Shown: piece after piece, positions 8,452 through 16,960 of the stretch | Layout: each line of letters opens with the position of its first letter | How positions within the stretch are numbered: the first letter of the stretch is position 1 | DNA from: Chara braunii | Taxonomy: Eukaryota > Streptophyta > Charophyceae > Charales > Characeae | DNA: 24,684 bases | Assembly (NCBI GenBank): GCA_003427395.1 | Contig: BFEA01000340.1 | Span: 839,800 to 864,483, forward strand | Direction: 5' to 3' | The notes under the pieces: model-generated | What the model saw: only the letters and a program-made list of their open reading frames with translations | Database searches by the model: none | What the model was told of the DNA's origin: nothing | Made by a program: the position numbers and the translations under genes

Positions 8452-8634
8452 TCACGACTTGTCTATACCAAAGATGAGTTCAATCATCCACTGAAGGGAC
8501 AAAGCTTGACACTGTAGGGTGGGGTCCAAAATCCCTAATCCTCCTTTGGACTTTGGTTGGATAAGGGTAGACCATGTCACTCTAGGAATTACCTTTTGAA
8601 GCTCATGATCTCCTCTCCAGAGAAATGTCGTCAC
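8452..8634 (-). pseudogene. LINE ORF2 thumb/post-RT fragment
   Basis: The 60-residue open stretch begins TTFLWRGDHE and contains VTWSTLIQPKSKGGLGILD, the classic FLWxG ... W..(L/C).PK..GGLG signature that follows RT in plant LINEs. It is out of frame with the RT piece and ends at a stop, so it is a remnant of one broken ORF2 and not a separate gene. Confidence 0.85.
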
Positions 8635-9014
8635 TTGTTTTAGAGATGTTTGATTCCTGGTTTGCTACTTGCCCAAATTGCTGATTTGTACCAAATTGAT
8701 GCGAACACCACATTATTTATAACCAGTGCCCTCCCTAGAAGAGAAGTATGCTGATTCTTCCATTGGTTCATTTTTTGGATTGCGGGTTTTGAAATTCATT
8801 CATCATTAGTTGTAGGTTTGTCAGTGGTCGTCAATGATACACCTAACACTCTCATGGGGGCTTCTAATGGCAACCATTGCACCCTGGGGAATTCAGGTGG
8901 ACGTCCGCCATTTGAGTGGATCCACCATCCTTGTGTTTTACTTCCCTAATTGACTGTCATATCAGAAAGGTTAGAAAATTTGTCCAAAAGATTTTTTATT
9001 TCTTCCATATTTGT

Positions 9015-9764
9015 TTATGAAGTCTCTATGATTATTGTAAAGTCATCTGCAAACATTGAGGTTATTGGTATTGCCTCTTCCAGGATTCCTGAAATGCTTA
9101 GTCTTTTGATATTATGATTGGCTCTAAGGTTGACACCCAGGGCTTCCATTACAATAACAAAAAGAAAAGGAGTCACAGGGTCGCCTTGCCTTACTGACCT
9201 TTGAAGGCAGATTTCAGGAGACAGCAAGCCGTTCACAATAATACGTGTGGTGGCATTAATATGTAGAATTTCAACCCATCTACGCATGTTGGGTCCAAAA
9301 TTTAGTTTATGCAAACAAGCATCCAAAAATCGCCAATCCACATGGTCATATGCCTTTTCAAAATCTATAAAAACGATCGCAGCATTTTGTTTGGTTTGTC
9401 GTGCAACTTTGACCATTTCATTGATTAGAAGAATATTATATTGTATGTGCCGATCTTTTATAAATCCAGTTTGTGAGGGATGAATTATATCTGTCATTAC
9501 TGGAATCATGCGATTGGTCAGGGTTTTAGCTAGCAATTTGTATACTACTGTAAGTAGAGTAATTGGTTTATAATTCTTGATATTGGATTTATTCCCCTTT
9601 TTGTATAATAGGGTAATAATTCCTTGACTGACAAATTCTCCCATTTGTCCTGTTTCCCACACCTCATGATAGTATTTCATCAGGTCTGGTGACAGGATGG
9701 GCCACATGGCTTCCCAAAATTCTTTGGGCAGACCATCCACTCCCGGTGTTTTGTCCTCCTCCAT
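9015..9764 (-). pseudogene. LINE ORF2 reverse transcriptase domain
   Basis: This 249-residue frame holds the RT palm and fingers in order: KTPGVDGLPKEFW, IITLLYKKGNKSNIKNYKPI, QTGFIKDRHIQYNILLINE, motif A FIDFEKAYDHVDW, motif B LQRSVRQGDPVTPFLF and motif C SMFADDFTII with the catalytic aspartate pair. These motifs place it in the L1-like non-LTR group. The real domain starts about 12 codons upstream (ITKEEIWTTLIQ before the first Met), beyond a one-base frameshift near 9806. The same frame continues past the stop at 9015 with NLLDKFSNLSDMTVN and further stops at about 8946 and 8800. Motif B has D where many LINEs have C (RQGC). The enzyme would be nonfunctional because it is truncated. Confidence 0.92.
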
Positions 9765-10040
9765 CTGAATTAAAGTTGTCCAAATTTCTTCTTTAGTTAT
9801 TGGTTTTCAAGATGTTCACGTTGTTCATCAGTAATCGACTGAAATAGTGGCTCTAAGAAGAGAGAAGTAGCTTGATCATCTTCTTGGATACAGGTAGAGT
9901 CTTTGGATGATTTGAATAACTCTTTAAAGAAATCATATGCAACTTTCAAACTTGTTGCTGAGGATGCGGGTGTCAAAGGATCCCTATGAGCCTCATGATT
10001 ATATAAATTATCAATATAAGAACATTTAGCTCATAATTTA

Positions 10041-10342
10041 GCCATTGCAAAAGGATTTATCCATCTGACCTTTTGTTCTGAATTTCGTCAATTTGCCTCT
10101 GATTATCTGTCCCTGCCAGCGATGCTGCGCAAATGACAACAGTTGTTTCCTGAGTTCTTGTACATCAATATTTTGTGAAGATCCCGGGTCTTGAGATTCA
10201 TAATTCAAAATTTGTTCTTGAATTTGTATTTCCTGCAAATGTTTATTCTTTGCTCGTAATTTTGAAAATTCATTACATTTTTTTGCAAGAAAGTTTAACC
10301 CATTGTTGAACCAAGCAATAAAGGAATCTTGTTTCTCTTCTG
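10041..10342 (-). pseudogene. LINE ORF2 linker upstream of RT
   Basis: An open frame runs from the 5' edge of the LINE: EEKQDSFIAWFNNG at the boundary, a Gln/Lys-rich probable coiled stretch, then ELRKQLLSFAQHRWQGQIIR and GKLTKFRTKGQMDKSFC. This resembles the region between endonuclease and RT in L1-type ORF2. The frame is open right up to the target-site duplication, which supports 5' truncation inside ORF2. It stops at 10041, and a frameshift is needed to reach the RT piece. Confidence 0.8.
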
Positions 10343-10353
10343 TGAATTATGGA
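10343..10353. other. LINE target-site duplication, right copy
   Basis: TGAATTATGGA repeats the 6453-6463 word exactly. The host repeat unit B continues beyond it. Confidence 0.85.
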
Positions 10354-10415
10354 CTGTATGTATTGACCATGCATAATCTCTTAGCCCTGTGTTGTATGGT
10401 AATCTGAGAGCAAAC
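10354..10415 (+). repeat. 210-bp tandem repeat, unit B (right part)
   Basis: Continuation of unit B after the LINE, ending where unit C begins. Confidence 0.65.
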
Positions 10416-10505
10416 AATCCTCTGTTCCCTTGAATGTCCCTGGAGCCCGTTCCGGCCCTGCGGTAAAGTGCACTATTGACACTCCGGACATCCCATACTA
10501 AGGAA
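10416..10505 (+). repeat. 210-bp tandem repeat, unit C (left part)
   Basis: It repeats ATCCTCTGTTCCC, CCTGGAGCCCGTTCCGGCC, GCGGTAAAGTGCA and ATACTAAGGA of units A and B. It then breaks off and resumes at 11029 with AAGGAACTACTATGCCAGTC. Confidence 0.8.
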
Positions 10506-11028
10506 GTAGGTTTCATGCCTGAGCGGCATCACGTAGGTGCTGGGTTCTATTCCCGTTGCCGTCACTTTCAGTGGCCTGAGAAGGATTGGTGGCCACGGTC
10601 AGTCAACACTGGTAACTCGCTGGGGCGAGTTGTGCCGCCCTGTAACCCGTTGCAATGCGGGGGCATCGGGCCAAGTGGAAGTGGCTGCTCAGGTCCTGCT
10701 GCGGCCGGTCGGGACACACCCAAGACACATCCAATAAAAGAGCTCTCAGGTTGAGTTCTCAGTCAGAATCATCATAGCTGACATTCATAATTATTACGAT
10801 GCTTATCAGGGTTGGGACCCTCAATTTCACGATATGTCCAGAGGCTTAAAAAAAACCTCTCAACATACCTGTCACAACGTAAGCTCAATAAGGAAGCTCA
10901 ATAAGTCATGATCATGATATATAATATACAATAATAACTTCCATAACAATCTCAAATTACCCAGGCTCTGTCACCTGTGGATATATCTCAAGGCTGCCGC
11001 CCCCCCCCCTTTTTTTTTTTTCTTGTAA
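10506..11028. mobile_element. About 523-bp insertion splitting unit C
   Basis: Alignment of unit C with A and B shows that this block is extra. AAGGAA occurs at both edges (10500-10505 and 11029-11034) and may be a short target-site duplication. The left end contains a tRNA-like half (GAGCGGCATCACGTAGGTGC, then GGGTTCTATTCCCGTTGCC). The next part (about 10600-10660) shares wording with the two-unit repeat at 15012-15215. The right end is a C-run followed by a T-run. The features fit a tRNA-related SINE-like insertion, but no A tail is seen and the orientation is uncertain. Confidence 0.55.
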
Positions 11029-11097
11029 AAGGAACTACTATGCCAGTCTCAATCCTTTGACCACGTACTAAGAGGATGACCAGCCCTAAGTTACAGT
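11029..11097 (+). repeat. 210-bp tandem repeat, unit C (right part)
   Basis: AACTACTATGCCAGTCTCAA and CACGTACTAAGAGGATGACC match the second half of units A and B. Confidence 0.8.
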
Positions 11098-11165
11098 CCG
11101 AGTCTGGTATCGAACAGCAGACCTTATGTGAATCATGCAAGTGACCTAACCTATTGACCTACACT
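11098..11165 (-). repeat. tRNA-like sequence (degenerate)
   Basis: On the minus strand, TAGGTCAATAGGTTAGG resembles an A box and GCTGTTCGATACCAG resembles a B box at tRNA-like spacing. A proper anticodon stem cannot be formed. It is more likely a SINE head or tRNA pseudogene than a tRNA gene. Confidence 0.45.
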
Positions 11166-11422
11166 GTGAAATAGTCTGTAGCTGTGCTCTGCTGGGCTCG
11201 AGTAAACCGGACTATGCGAGCCACCTAGCAGTCTCATAGCAACCCCGTAGACCAAGAACATCAGGATACCCACCATCGCCCAGTCCCCACATACAACAAC
11301 CATGGACTACCCATTGGGTGGTGTGCAGGCAGTGTCTGTAATAACTTACCTGCATCATCCCAAGGGGTTGTGTGTCCAGTCGTGCGTCATTCTAACGCCC
11401 TGCCGGTGTCCATGCGCAAGGC
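11166..11422. other. Unassigned spacer
   Basis: No ORF or repeat is recognisable. Confidence 0.4.
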
Positions 11423-11507
11423 TGCAGAGTTTTGAACCCGCAACCTCATACCACAACTTGAATGCGCATTTCCAACCGGTGCTCTAACCACTGAGCTACG
11501 TCAACTG
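11423..11507 (-). repeat. tRNA-like sequence, likely SINE head
   Basis: The minus strand reads GTAGCTCAGTGGTTAGAGCA (D arm, GCTC pairing with GAGC) and later TTGCGGGTTCAAAACTC (B-box-like). About 25 nt lie between where a 17-nt anticodon arm is expected, and the acceptor stem is absent. This points to a tRNA-derived SINE or decayed tRNA. Confidence 0.5.
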
Positions 11508-11847
11508 GACTATTTATTGCCATTCTTGTCCCTTTTCTTACTTGTCTACTTTACCCCCGGGCCAGGTGGGGTCTGGACTGCACTGACTTGTATTCTCAGC
11601 CAGGTAACCGAGACATCAAAGTGTTTTTTTTTCCCTTGGTGTTTTGTCTTCGAGACGAAACGCCAGATAGAAAACTCAGCTTTATTCCTTTTTTTTTTTC
11701 TCCTTGGAATGGAACTCGTGATGGTAAGGTTGGTTGTCCTAACTCGTTTCCCCGACTACCCGTGTTACGAACTGGGCCGCTCTGGTCACCCTGGTTTGAC
11801 CGGGCTAACGGCCGCAAGCAACTCTGGTAACATAGCCAACTACATAA
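11508..11847. other. Unassigned region
   Basis: Two T-rich runs (about 11623-11632 and 11690-11700) and overlapping short ORFs in several frames, none with a domain. Confidence 0.4.
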
Positions 11848-12048
11848 TTTAAACCACCAGTATGTTTCGGAGCCATTTTTTCAGAGTTGCGGCTTGCACG
11901 GTGGCGCAACGTTTTTTGGGGCTCAGACGCCGGAGCAAAATGGCTGGCGGCACCAGCCGAAACGAGGCCCACGCCGGTTTGTCTTTTTCTGGCACGCAGG
12001 GAGTTCGGAGCCGCAGACAAAGTGCCTCGTAAGTACTGGTGGTTTAAA
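11848..12048. mobile_element. 201-bp element with 15-bp terminal inverted repeats
   Basis: TTTAAACCACCAGTA at 11848-11862 is the exact reverse complement of 12034-12048. The right terminus is itself the left half of a near-palindrome reaching 12057. The interior is CG-containing and has no transposase-like ORF. The size suggests a MITE-like remnant. No target-site duplication is obvious, so chance or another palindromic element remains possible. Confidence 0.45.
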
Positions 12049-12758
12049 CCACTAGTACACAGCCCCATCCTTGTCGTCCGAAACTTGTCGAAACGTCAAA
12101 CGCTTCGCCTGCCATCCATAAATTGGATCGGTGGTCGCGTTTTCGTTTCGCGTTTCCAGAATTCGAGGTGTCATCAAGGGCCATTTCTACGAGGACCAGT
12201 GCGGCGTAGATAGGGCATCTCTACATCACTCTCGAAACGTGCAAAATGAGATTGAACTTCCCTCTAGAACATGGCCAGTACATCCGCCACATTTTTTGTC
12301 TTTTTCACATTTCAAGAGTGGTGTGGCGATGCCCATAGTTGTCGTCTGTTATTTTGCATAATTTGATGGGCTTGCACACTCTGGGCGTTGCCCCACTTCT
12401 CCCGACATGCACAAAAGACAAAAATCATGGCGCTGGATCATTCTATGTTCTAGTGGAAGATTCACTCTCGCTTTGCAAATTTCGAGAGTTGTGGCGCGAG
12501 GCCCTCTGTGTGGGCTTGCGAACTCCGCATATGCAGCTCAACTGTCTTCCCGGGAACTCGGCGCATGCTCGTGATGTCTGCATTGGACCACAAAAATAGC
12601 TTGTATACATTCATGAACAGGGTGGTTTGTGTGTTCAGGCGAAGATGGTACATTCTGCGGATGGAAAAAAACAAAAAGAACATATGGGCAGTCCTCCGAA
12701 GCCGTCCACAATTTGTCTGGATCTGTTTAACCACCAGTTGTCATGCCAGCTGTTGAGC
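12049..12758. other. Unassigned, degenerate repeat-like sequence
   Basis: No supported gene. The phrase TTTC[AG]AGAGT..GTGGCG occurs near 12310 and 12480 and resembles words in the family at 12800-13260, so the area may be an older copy of that repeat. Confidence 0.35.
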
Positions 12759-12783
12759 AAAAAAAAAAAAAAAAAAAAAAAAA
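12759..12783. repeat. Poly-A tract
   Basis: 25 adenines. It may be the tail of a retroposed sequence to its left, but I could not find a matching target-site duplication. Confidence 0.9.
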
Positions 12784-12799
12784 CAGTTAAAAATTAAAA

Positions 12800-13265
12800 T
12801 TAACATGGAGCCCTGGAAAGGCTCAGGGCATAGGGGCTCACCACACAGCCTTTCGAACGGAGGGAAATGGAGGTGGAGGTGCCCTCGTCGCCACACAGTC
12901 TTTCGAGACCTGATTTCGAGAATTGGTCTCGAAAGTTGTCAGAAGAACCCCGTCCGAAAGGACTTTCGAAGTGGAATGCCCGTCCCGCCTGTTAGAGCCC
13001 TCTTTTCAAAAGCCCTTTTCCGGCATTTTGAAAAATGGCCATCTTCAGGCCGATCTGTCACGGTCCCTACCCTGAGGCCCGTACAAGTTGCCGCAGTTTT
13101 TGTTTTCTTCTGTTGTTGTTTTTTTGCTTTAGTGCGGTTTCAAAAGTATGTGTGGCGAAGAGGGGTTTTTCTTTCGAGCATCGACCTTTCGAATTCCGTC
13201 TGGCAAATTTCGAAAAATGCCTCCTTTGGAAAGGCTGTGGGCGTTAGCCCTAGGCACCCTGAAGT
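12800..13265 (+). repeat. TTTCGAAA-rich dispersed repeat, copy 1
   Basis: The copy begins AGGGGCTCACCACACAGCC, then TTTCGAACGGAGGGAAA, and has many TTCGA words through CGCCTGTTAGAGCCC, TTTTCAAAAGCCC and TTTTTGTTTTC. The reverse complement of 17160-17555 shows the same modules in the same order (AGGGGCTTGCCACACAGCC, CTTTCGA, CGCCTGTCATGATGG, TTTTTTCAAAAGCCCA). A 154-codon frame spans it but has no domain and is not conserved in the other copy. I regard it as noncoding repeat. Confidence 0.7.
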
Positions 13266-13389
13266 GTGAGTGATTACAGTAACGGCCTGCCATTGGGGTA
13301 CTGCTCGCCATCATCCTTGACCATCACTATCATATCATGTTGCGCCATCACAACGAGGCTATCAGGGGCGCAGTTCGTCATCAAGCTGA
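13266..13389. other. Short transition into the CAT array
   Basis: No feature is seen beyond increasing CATCA density. Confidence 0.4.
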
Positions 13390-13985
13390 GGATCGTCATC
13401 ATCATCATCAAGGTTTGCTAGCATCATCATCATCAAGGTGTTGTTCGTCATCATCATCATCAGCATCATCAACAGGGCGTGGTTCATCATCATCACCGAC
13501 ATCGTCATCACGAAAATGTTTCGTCATCATCATCAGGGTGCCGCTCGTCACCACCATCATCATCGTCAGGGTACTATCATCAAAGGTGCTCGCCATCAAC
13601 ACCATCATTTGCGTCATCATCATCATCATCATCACTCGTCATCATCATCATCATCATCAGGTTATCATCAAAGGTGCTCGTCATCAATACCATCATCATC
13701 CTTTTGTCATTATAGGGCGCTGTGCGTCATTATCACCATCATCATCATCATCATCATCATCGTCATCATCAAATCATCATCATTAGTGATGCTCGCCATC
13801 ACCACCATCATCATCGTCATCATCAAATCATCATCACTGGCGATGCTCACCATCATCATCCTGTTGTCATCACAGGGTGTTGTGCGTCAGCATCATCAGC
13901 ATCAATCGTCATTAATCGTTTGCACAGCAGGAGAGTTGGTCATTACCATCATCCTAATCATCATCATCTTCAGGGAACTGTTCAC
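13390..13985. repeat. CAT/ATC minisatellite with higher-order units
   Basis: Dense ATC/CAT trinucleotide blocks are punctuated by recurring linkers such as GGTGCTCG(C/T)CATCA, GGGTGTTGT and AAATCATCATCA. The linkers recur at irregular 35-60-bp spacing, so this is a degenerate minisatellite rather than a pure microsatellite. All three forward frames are open for long distances because CAT, ATC and TCA are never stops. The His-, Ile- or Ser-rich ORFs here are therefore artefacts. Confidence 0.9.
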
Positions 13986-14109
13986 CGTCATCAACAAAAT
14001 CCAAAAAAAAAAATCCAAAAAAAAAAATTCATCTACCTTTTCCCCATCACGATTTTCGTTTTCCTTTTTCCACTATTAATTTCTAATTCCCCTTTGGGCA
14101 CACTAATGA

Positions 14110-14475
14110 ATTATCTTTGAGCGGGTGGGGGGTTGGGGCTTTAAGGAGGAGAGCTCTACTCTGCAGGGGCTTCACAAGGCGGGGGGTGAATGCCCTGGAG
14201 GGACGGGGGGCATATTTTGGGGGATGCCCTATTCTGAGGCTGGGAGAGATGTATGGGGTGACATCATATCCCAACGGAGGTAGTTTGGGGTAAGGGGTTG
14301 GCTGAGGCATACTTTGGGTGGGATGCCTTAGTGGAAGATGGGGGAGGAAGCAGGTATGTCCCAAGTTGGGACCAATAAGGGAAGTTTGTGATCAGGGCAG
14401 CCCTTTTCGGCGGAGGCAGCAGAGGGACAGGGGGAGATGGAGGAAAGGGGGGGGAAATAATCCACAGAAACGTCC
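14110..14475. repeat. 400-bp G-rich tandem duplication, unit 1
   Basis: Matching words in unit 2 lie 396-402 bp downstream: GAGAGCTC[TC]ACTCTGCA, GGGCTTCACAAGG, GAGATGTATGGG, AAGGGGTTGGC, TCCCAAGTTGGG and GGCGGAGGCAGC. The plus strand is strongly G-rich. The minus strand has long Pro-rich frames in both units, but I see no domain. Confidence 0.85.
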
Positions 14476-14509
14476 AGATTTAGGATACTCCTCTTAAACA
14501 TAAACAAAT

Positions 14510-14872
14510 TGTATCTGGTGGGATGGTGGGCTGGTTCTGAGGGGGAGAGCTCCACTCTGCAAGGGCTTCACAAGGAGGGAGGTGATTGCCCTGAAGGGAG
14601 ATGGGGCAGATTTGGGGGGGATGCTCTATTCTGGGGTTGGGGGAGATGTATGGGTCGGCATCATACCACAGCGGAGGCAGACAAGGGCAAGGGGTTGGCA
14701 GAGGCATTCTTTGGGTGGGAACTGGATGCCTTGGTGGGAGTAGGGGGGAAATGGGTCTGTCCCAAGTTGGGGCCGATGAGGAGTGCCCGTGATCAGGGAC
14801 TGTCCTTTTTGGCGGAGGCAGCGGTGGGGCAGGGGGATGAGGGGGACAGGGGGTATCTCTATACTTCATGAT
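14510..14872. repeat. 400-bp G-rich tandem duplication, unit 2
   Basis: Second copy, roughly 75-80 percent alike by eye with small indels. Reading frames differ because of the indels, which argues against coding constraint. Confidence 0.85.
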
Positions 14873-15004
14873 TTTTTTGAGTCCTCAAAACAAGCACCCT
14901 TGTTATTCCTGGTAGTTTGAAGAATCTCTTGGGACTCTGAGGGTTTGCTAGCGGTTCGTACGAATCTACACTGGAATCAGACTGTTATATTCAGGATCCG
15001 TAGC

Positions 15005-15215
15005 TGTTCAACGCCAGAACGACGCTGGCCGGAGCCAGGGTGATGCCCTGTAACTTGCCGAAGGTGAGGGCATGAGGCCTTGTAGAGATCTGGGGATGCT
15101 ATGCAGGGGCATCCTAAAGGACAGTTGGTGGTTGCTGACACAGGACGACACTGGCTGGAGCTGGAGTGAGTCGCGCCGCTCTGTACACGAGCAGAAAGGG
15201 GGCGTGAGACCAAGA
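15005..15215. repeat. Two-unit repeat of about 130 bp
   Basis: GAACGACGCTGGCCGGAGCC (about 15016) and GGACGACACTGGCTGGAGCT (about 15145) begin two related units, each followed by GTGA..GC and then a CTGTA word. A third relative lies in the insertion at about 10600-10645 (CAACACTGG, GCTGGGGCGAG, GCCGCCCTGTAAC). Confidence 0.6.
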
Positions 15216-15524
15216 TGAGTTTGTCAGAGAATAAGTCGGTTTTAGTGAGTATTGTTATGATCTGTTTGAAATCCCTTAGATACTCGAGTGTTTGGAAAAC
15301 TGCGGTGGATTTCAGGAGGTGTTCAGTGATCTTAAAAGGAGGTCAGGATTGCCGATATAGCGTAGTCTTCCATATGTTTTCTTACTAATCATCATCATCA
15401 TACGAGGGACGTTGAGCCCAGTTCTCAGCATGTTCGGTTCGGTCACTCCGGGTAGACTGTGAGGACCCCGGCCTCAAGCTTCTTGTTGATAATATCAGCC
15501 TTGGGCACTGGGCCCGTCTTTATT

Positions 15525-15535
15525 AAAAAAAAAAG

Positions 15536-15591
<56 letters not shown>

Positions 15592-15605
15592 AAAAAGAAA
15601 GGAAA
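15525..15605. repeat. Long poly-A tract
   Basis: About 80 bases, nearly all A with a few G. A remnant of the TTTCGAAA repeat family end (AAAGGCTGTGTGGCGAGCCCC) follows immediately at 15602-15625. Confidence 0.95.
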
Positions 15606-15792
15606 GGCTGTGTGGCGAGCCCCAAACTCACACTATGACCGTTTCATGTATTTCTGAATAGAATTTGGGTCAGATGCATCCAATAAGGCTGTAATTACGG
15701 TCAGATACATTTCAGATTTGCTAGTCGGAGTGCTCGTAGTGGTGCCCCCCCCCCCCCTCCTCTGGACATAACTTCAGTGTGTTTTTTGAAAT

Positions 15793-15953
15793 TTGTAAAA
15801 GGGCAAGCTGGGCCCGTTTCCCAGCAGGTGCAGCTCCCCACTAATAGATGGAGCCTCCCTGGGAATAGCTTGAGATGTCTGCTCCTACAAGCATCTCAAG
15901 CTGCGTCCGGGGATTGTTTTGGGGAAAAAAAAGAAGAAGAAGAAGAAGAAAAA
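15793..15953 (+). mobile_element. Short retroposon with A-rich tail
   Basis: The core TTTCCCAGCAGGTGCAGCTC then CCCACTAATAGATGGAG matches the shared retroposon tail. About 75 bp further on, an A-rich (GAA)n tail runs from 15925 to 15953. Upstream TGTAAAAGGG matches the LINE 3' UTR just before its own tail. A perfect 11-bp hairpin (15867-15877 with 15892-15902, 14-nt loop) lies inside. It could be either a SINE or a 5'-truncated LINE copy. Confidence 0.65.
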
Positions 15954-16349
15954 GAGTGGCGATGGCACCAGGTGAAATGCACTTATGTGCTCTTTCGGAT
16001 TTCTTAGGACCGGGCAAAAAAGACAGCAGAAGAAGGAAACAGTTGTCTTGGCGGGAGCCACGTCATGTTTGCAAATTAAGAGGCTCGCCACGCAATTACC
16101 AAAAAACCATAGACGCCAGTTGTAATTAATTATGATATTTTTTGTCGACAACCAGCGAAGCTGTTTTTATTTGCGTAATTACACCTATTCCGGTTGAATC
16201 AAACCATATTTGATTTGACCTTCGGAAAATCCATATACCTTTCAAATTCACAAATCCCATTGGTTGAAAAGAATCACAGACTTCTTGGCTTTCCGAGCAT
16301 TTTGTCATTTTCATTTAAGATAAATAACAGATGCATATATGAACAACTA

Positions 16350-16645
16350 CCAACTAGACTTATTTATGCCATNTAAAGCACCTCTGGATGCTAATTCACG
16401 GAAAACCATACAAGAAACTGCAGCAAGCCCAACAAGTCCTACCAACTAGACTATTTATGCCATATAAAGCACCTCTGGATGCTAATTCACGGAAAACCAT
16501 ACAAGAAACTGCAGCAAGCCCAACAAGTCTTGGAAGACAAAATAAGTTCGCCATATAAAGCACCTCTGGATGCTAATTCACGGAAAACCATACAAGAAAC
16601 TGCAGCAAGCCCAACAAGTCTTGGAAGACGAAATCAGGTCCCATA
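16350..16645. repeat. 91-bp triplication with differing junctions
   Basis: A nearly identical core of about 70 bp, starting at TAAAGCACCTCTGGATGC, occurs at 16374, 16465 and 16556, spaced exactly 91 bp. The 20-bp joints differ: copies 1 and 2 are preceded by ACCAACTAGACT.ATTTATG, while copies 2 and 3 are followed by TTGGAAGAC.AAAT. An N lies just ahead of copy 1. High identity suggests very recent duplication or mis-joined reads. Confidence 0.9.
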
Positions 16646-16881
16646 TGCAAGAAGTGTGGAAGATATTCATTCGAGACTATAGGGAGAAGAAACATCCCAA
16701 TGTTCAAGAGACAACCTTTCGTCAGCTGTGGCAGGATCCATACCAAAGATTTTCTGACCTGGACAGCGAGCTTAACATTCGTTGGAAGCAGTGGAGGGCC
16801 ACAGAGCCCTTATGGCAAAGGAGACCCACCCACTGCTTCCAGGTCCCCTTCTTGCAACCTAACTTTGTGTTGGTAACATGA
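16570..16881 (+). CDS. Possible coding fragment of unknown function
   Basis: A 103-codon frame starts within the third copy of the 91-bp repeat and extends well past it. The part beyond the repeat reads like ordinary protein: VLEDEIRSHMQEVWKIFIRD, then QETTFRQLWQDPYQRFSDLD and NIRWKQWRATEPLWQ, charged and without low-complexity runs. I do not recognise the family. The Met is internal to the repeat and need not be a start. A spliced exon or a transposon fragment is possible. Because the repeat unit is 91 bp (not a multiple of three), the frame changes from copy to copy upstream, so any original gene would be disrupted there. Confidence is low. Confidence 0.25.
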   Translation: MLIHGKPYKKLQQAQQVLEDEIRSHMQEVWKIFIRDYREKKHPNVQETTFRQLWQDPYQRFSDLDSELNIRWKQWRATEPLWQRRPTHCFQVPFLQPNFVLVT

Positions 16882-16898
16882 TACGGCTCCTGGAAGCG

Positions 16899-16960
16899 AA
16901 GGGTTAGACACTTATGGGGCCCCATCAGTAAAGGGTTAGACGCTTATGGGCACCCTCCAT
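16899..16960. repeat. 32-bp direct duplication
   Basis: AAGGGTTAGAC[AG]CTTATGGG occurs at 16899 and 16931. Confidence 0.75.

Larger units (their letters stand above)
6464..10342 (-). mobile_element. 5'-truncated L1-type LINE retrotransposon
   Basis: Non-LTR retrotransposon inserted in the minus direction. Its 3' poly-A tail appears as 25 Ts at 6464-6488, and an 11-bp target-site duplication (6453-6463 and 10343-10353) brackets it. It encodes the second ORF of an L1-type element, which copies its RNA at a nicked target. Order on the minus strand: linker upstream of RT (about 10342-10041), reverse transcriptase (9764-9015), thumb and C-terminal part (8634-8452 and 8205-7555), zinc-knuckle region (about 7385-7270), then 3' UTR. 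ORF1 and the endonuclease domain are missing, so the copy is 5'-truncated at 3.9 kb. Frameshifts and in-frame stops show that it is dead. Its 3' terminus shares sequence with short retroposons elsewhere in the window. Confidence 0.93.

Noticed and set aside
7555-9764. Several independent host genes on the minus strand
   Set aside because: All pieces are consecutive parts of one LINE ORF2 broken by frameshifts and stops.
12805-13269. 154-codon ORF as a gene
   Set aside because: It covers a dispersed repeat whose other copy (17160-17555) does not preserve the frame.
13518-13536. Minus-strand CTGATGA ... GAAAC resembling a third hammerhead core
   Set aside because: It lies inside the CAT minisatellite, where CTGATGATGATGACGAAAC arises from the repeat. 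There is no stem II and no matching stem III.
13337-14120. Long His-, Ser- and Ile-rich ORFs
   Set aside because: They are open in three frames only because CAT/ATC repeats contain no stop codons. No domain or start context supports them.
16350-16645. CRISPR array (repeats with unlike spacers)
   Set aside because: Only three long (about 70-bp) repeats in eukaryotic-looking DNA, and the joints pair up as left and right flanks of one locus rather than as unique spacers.
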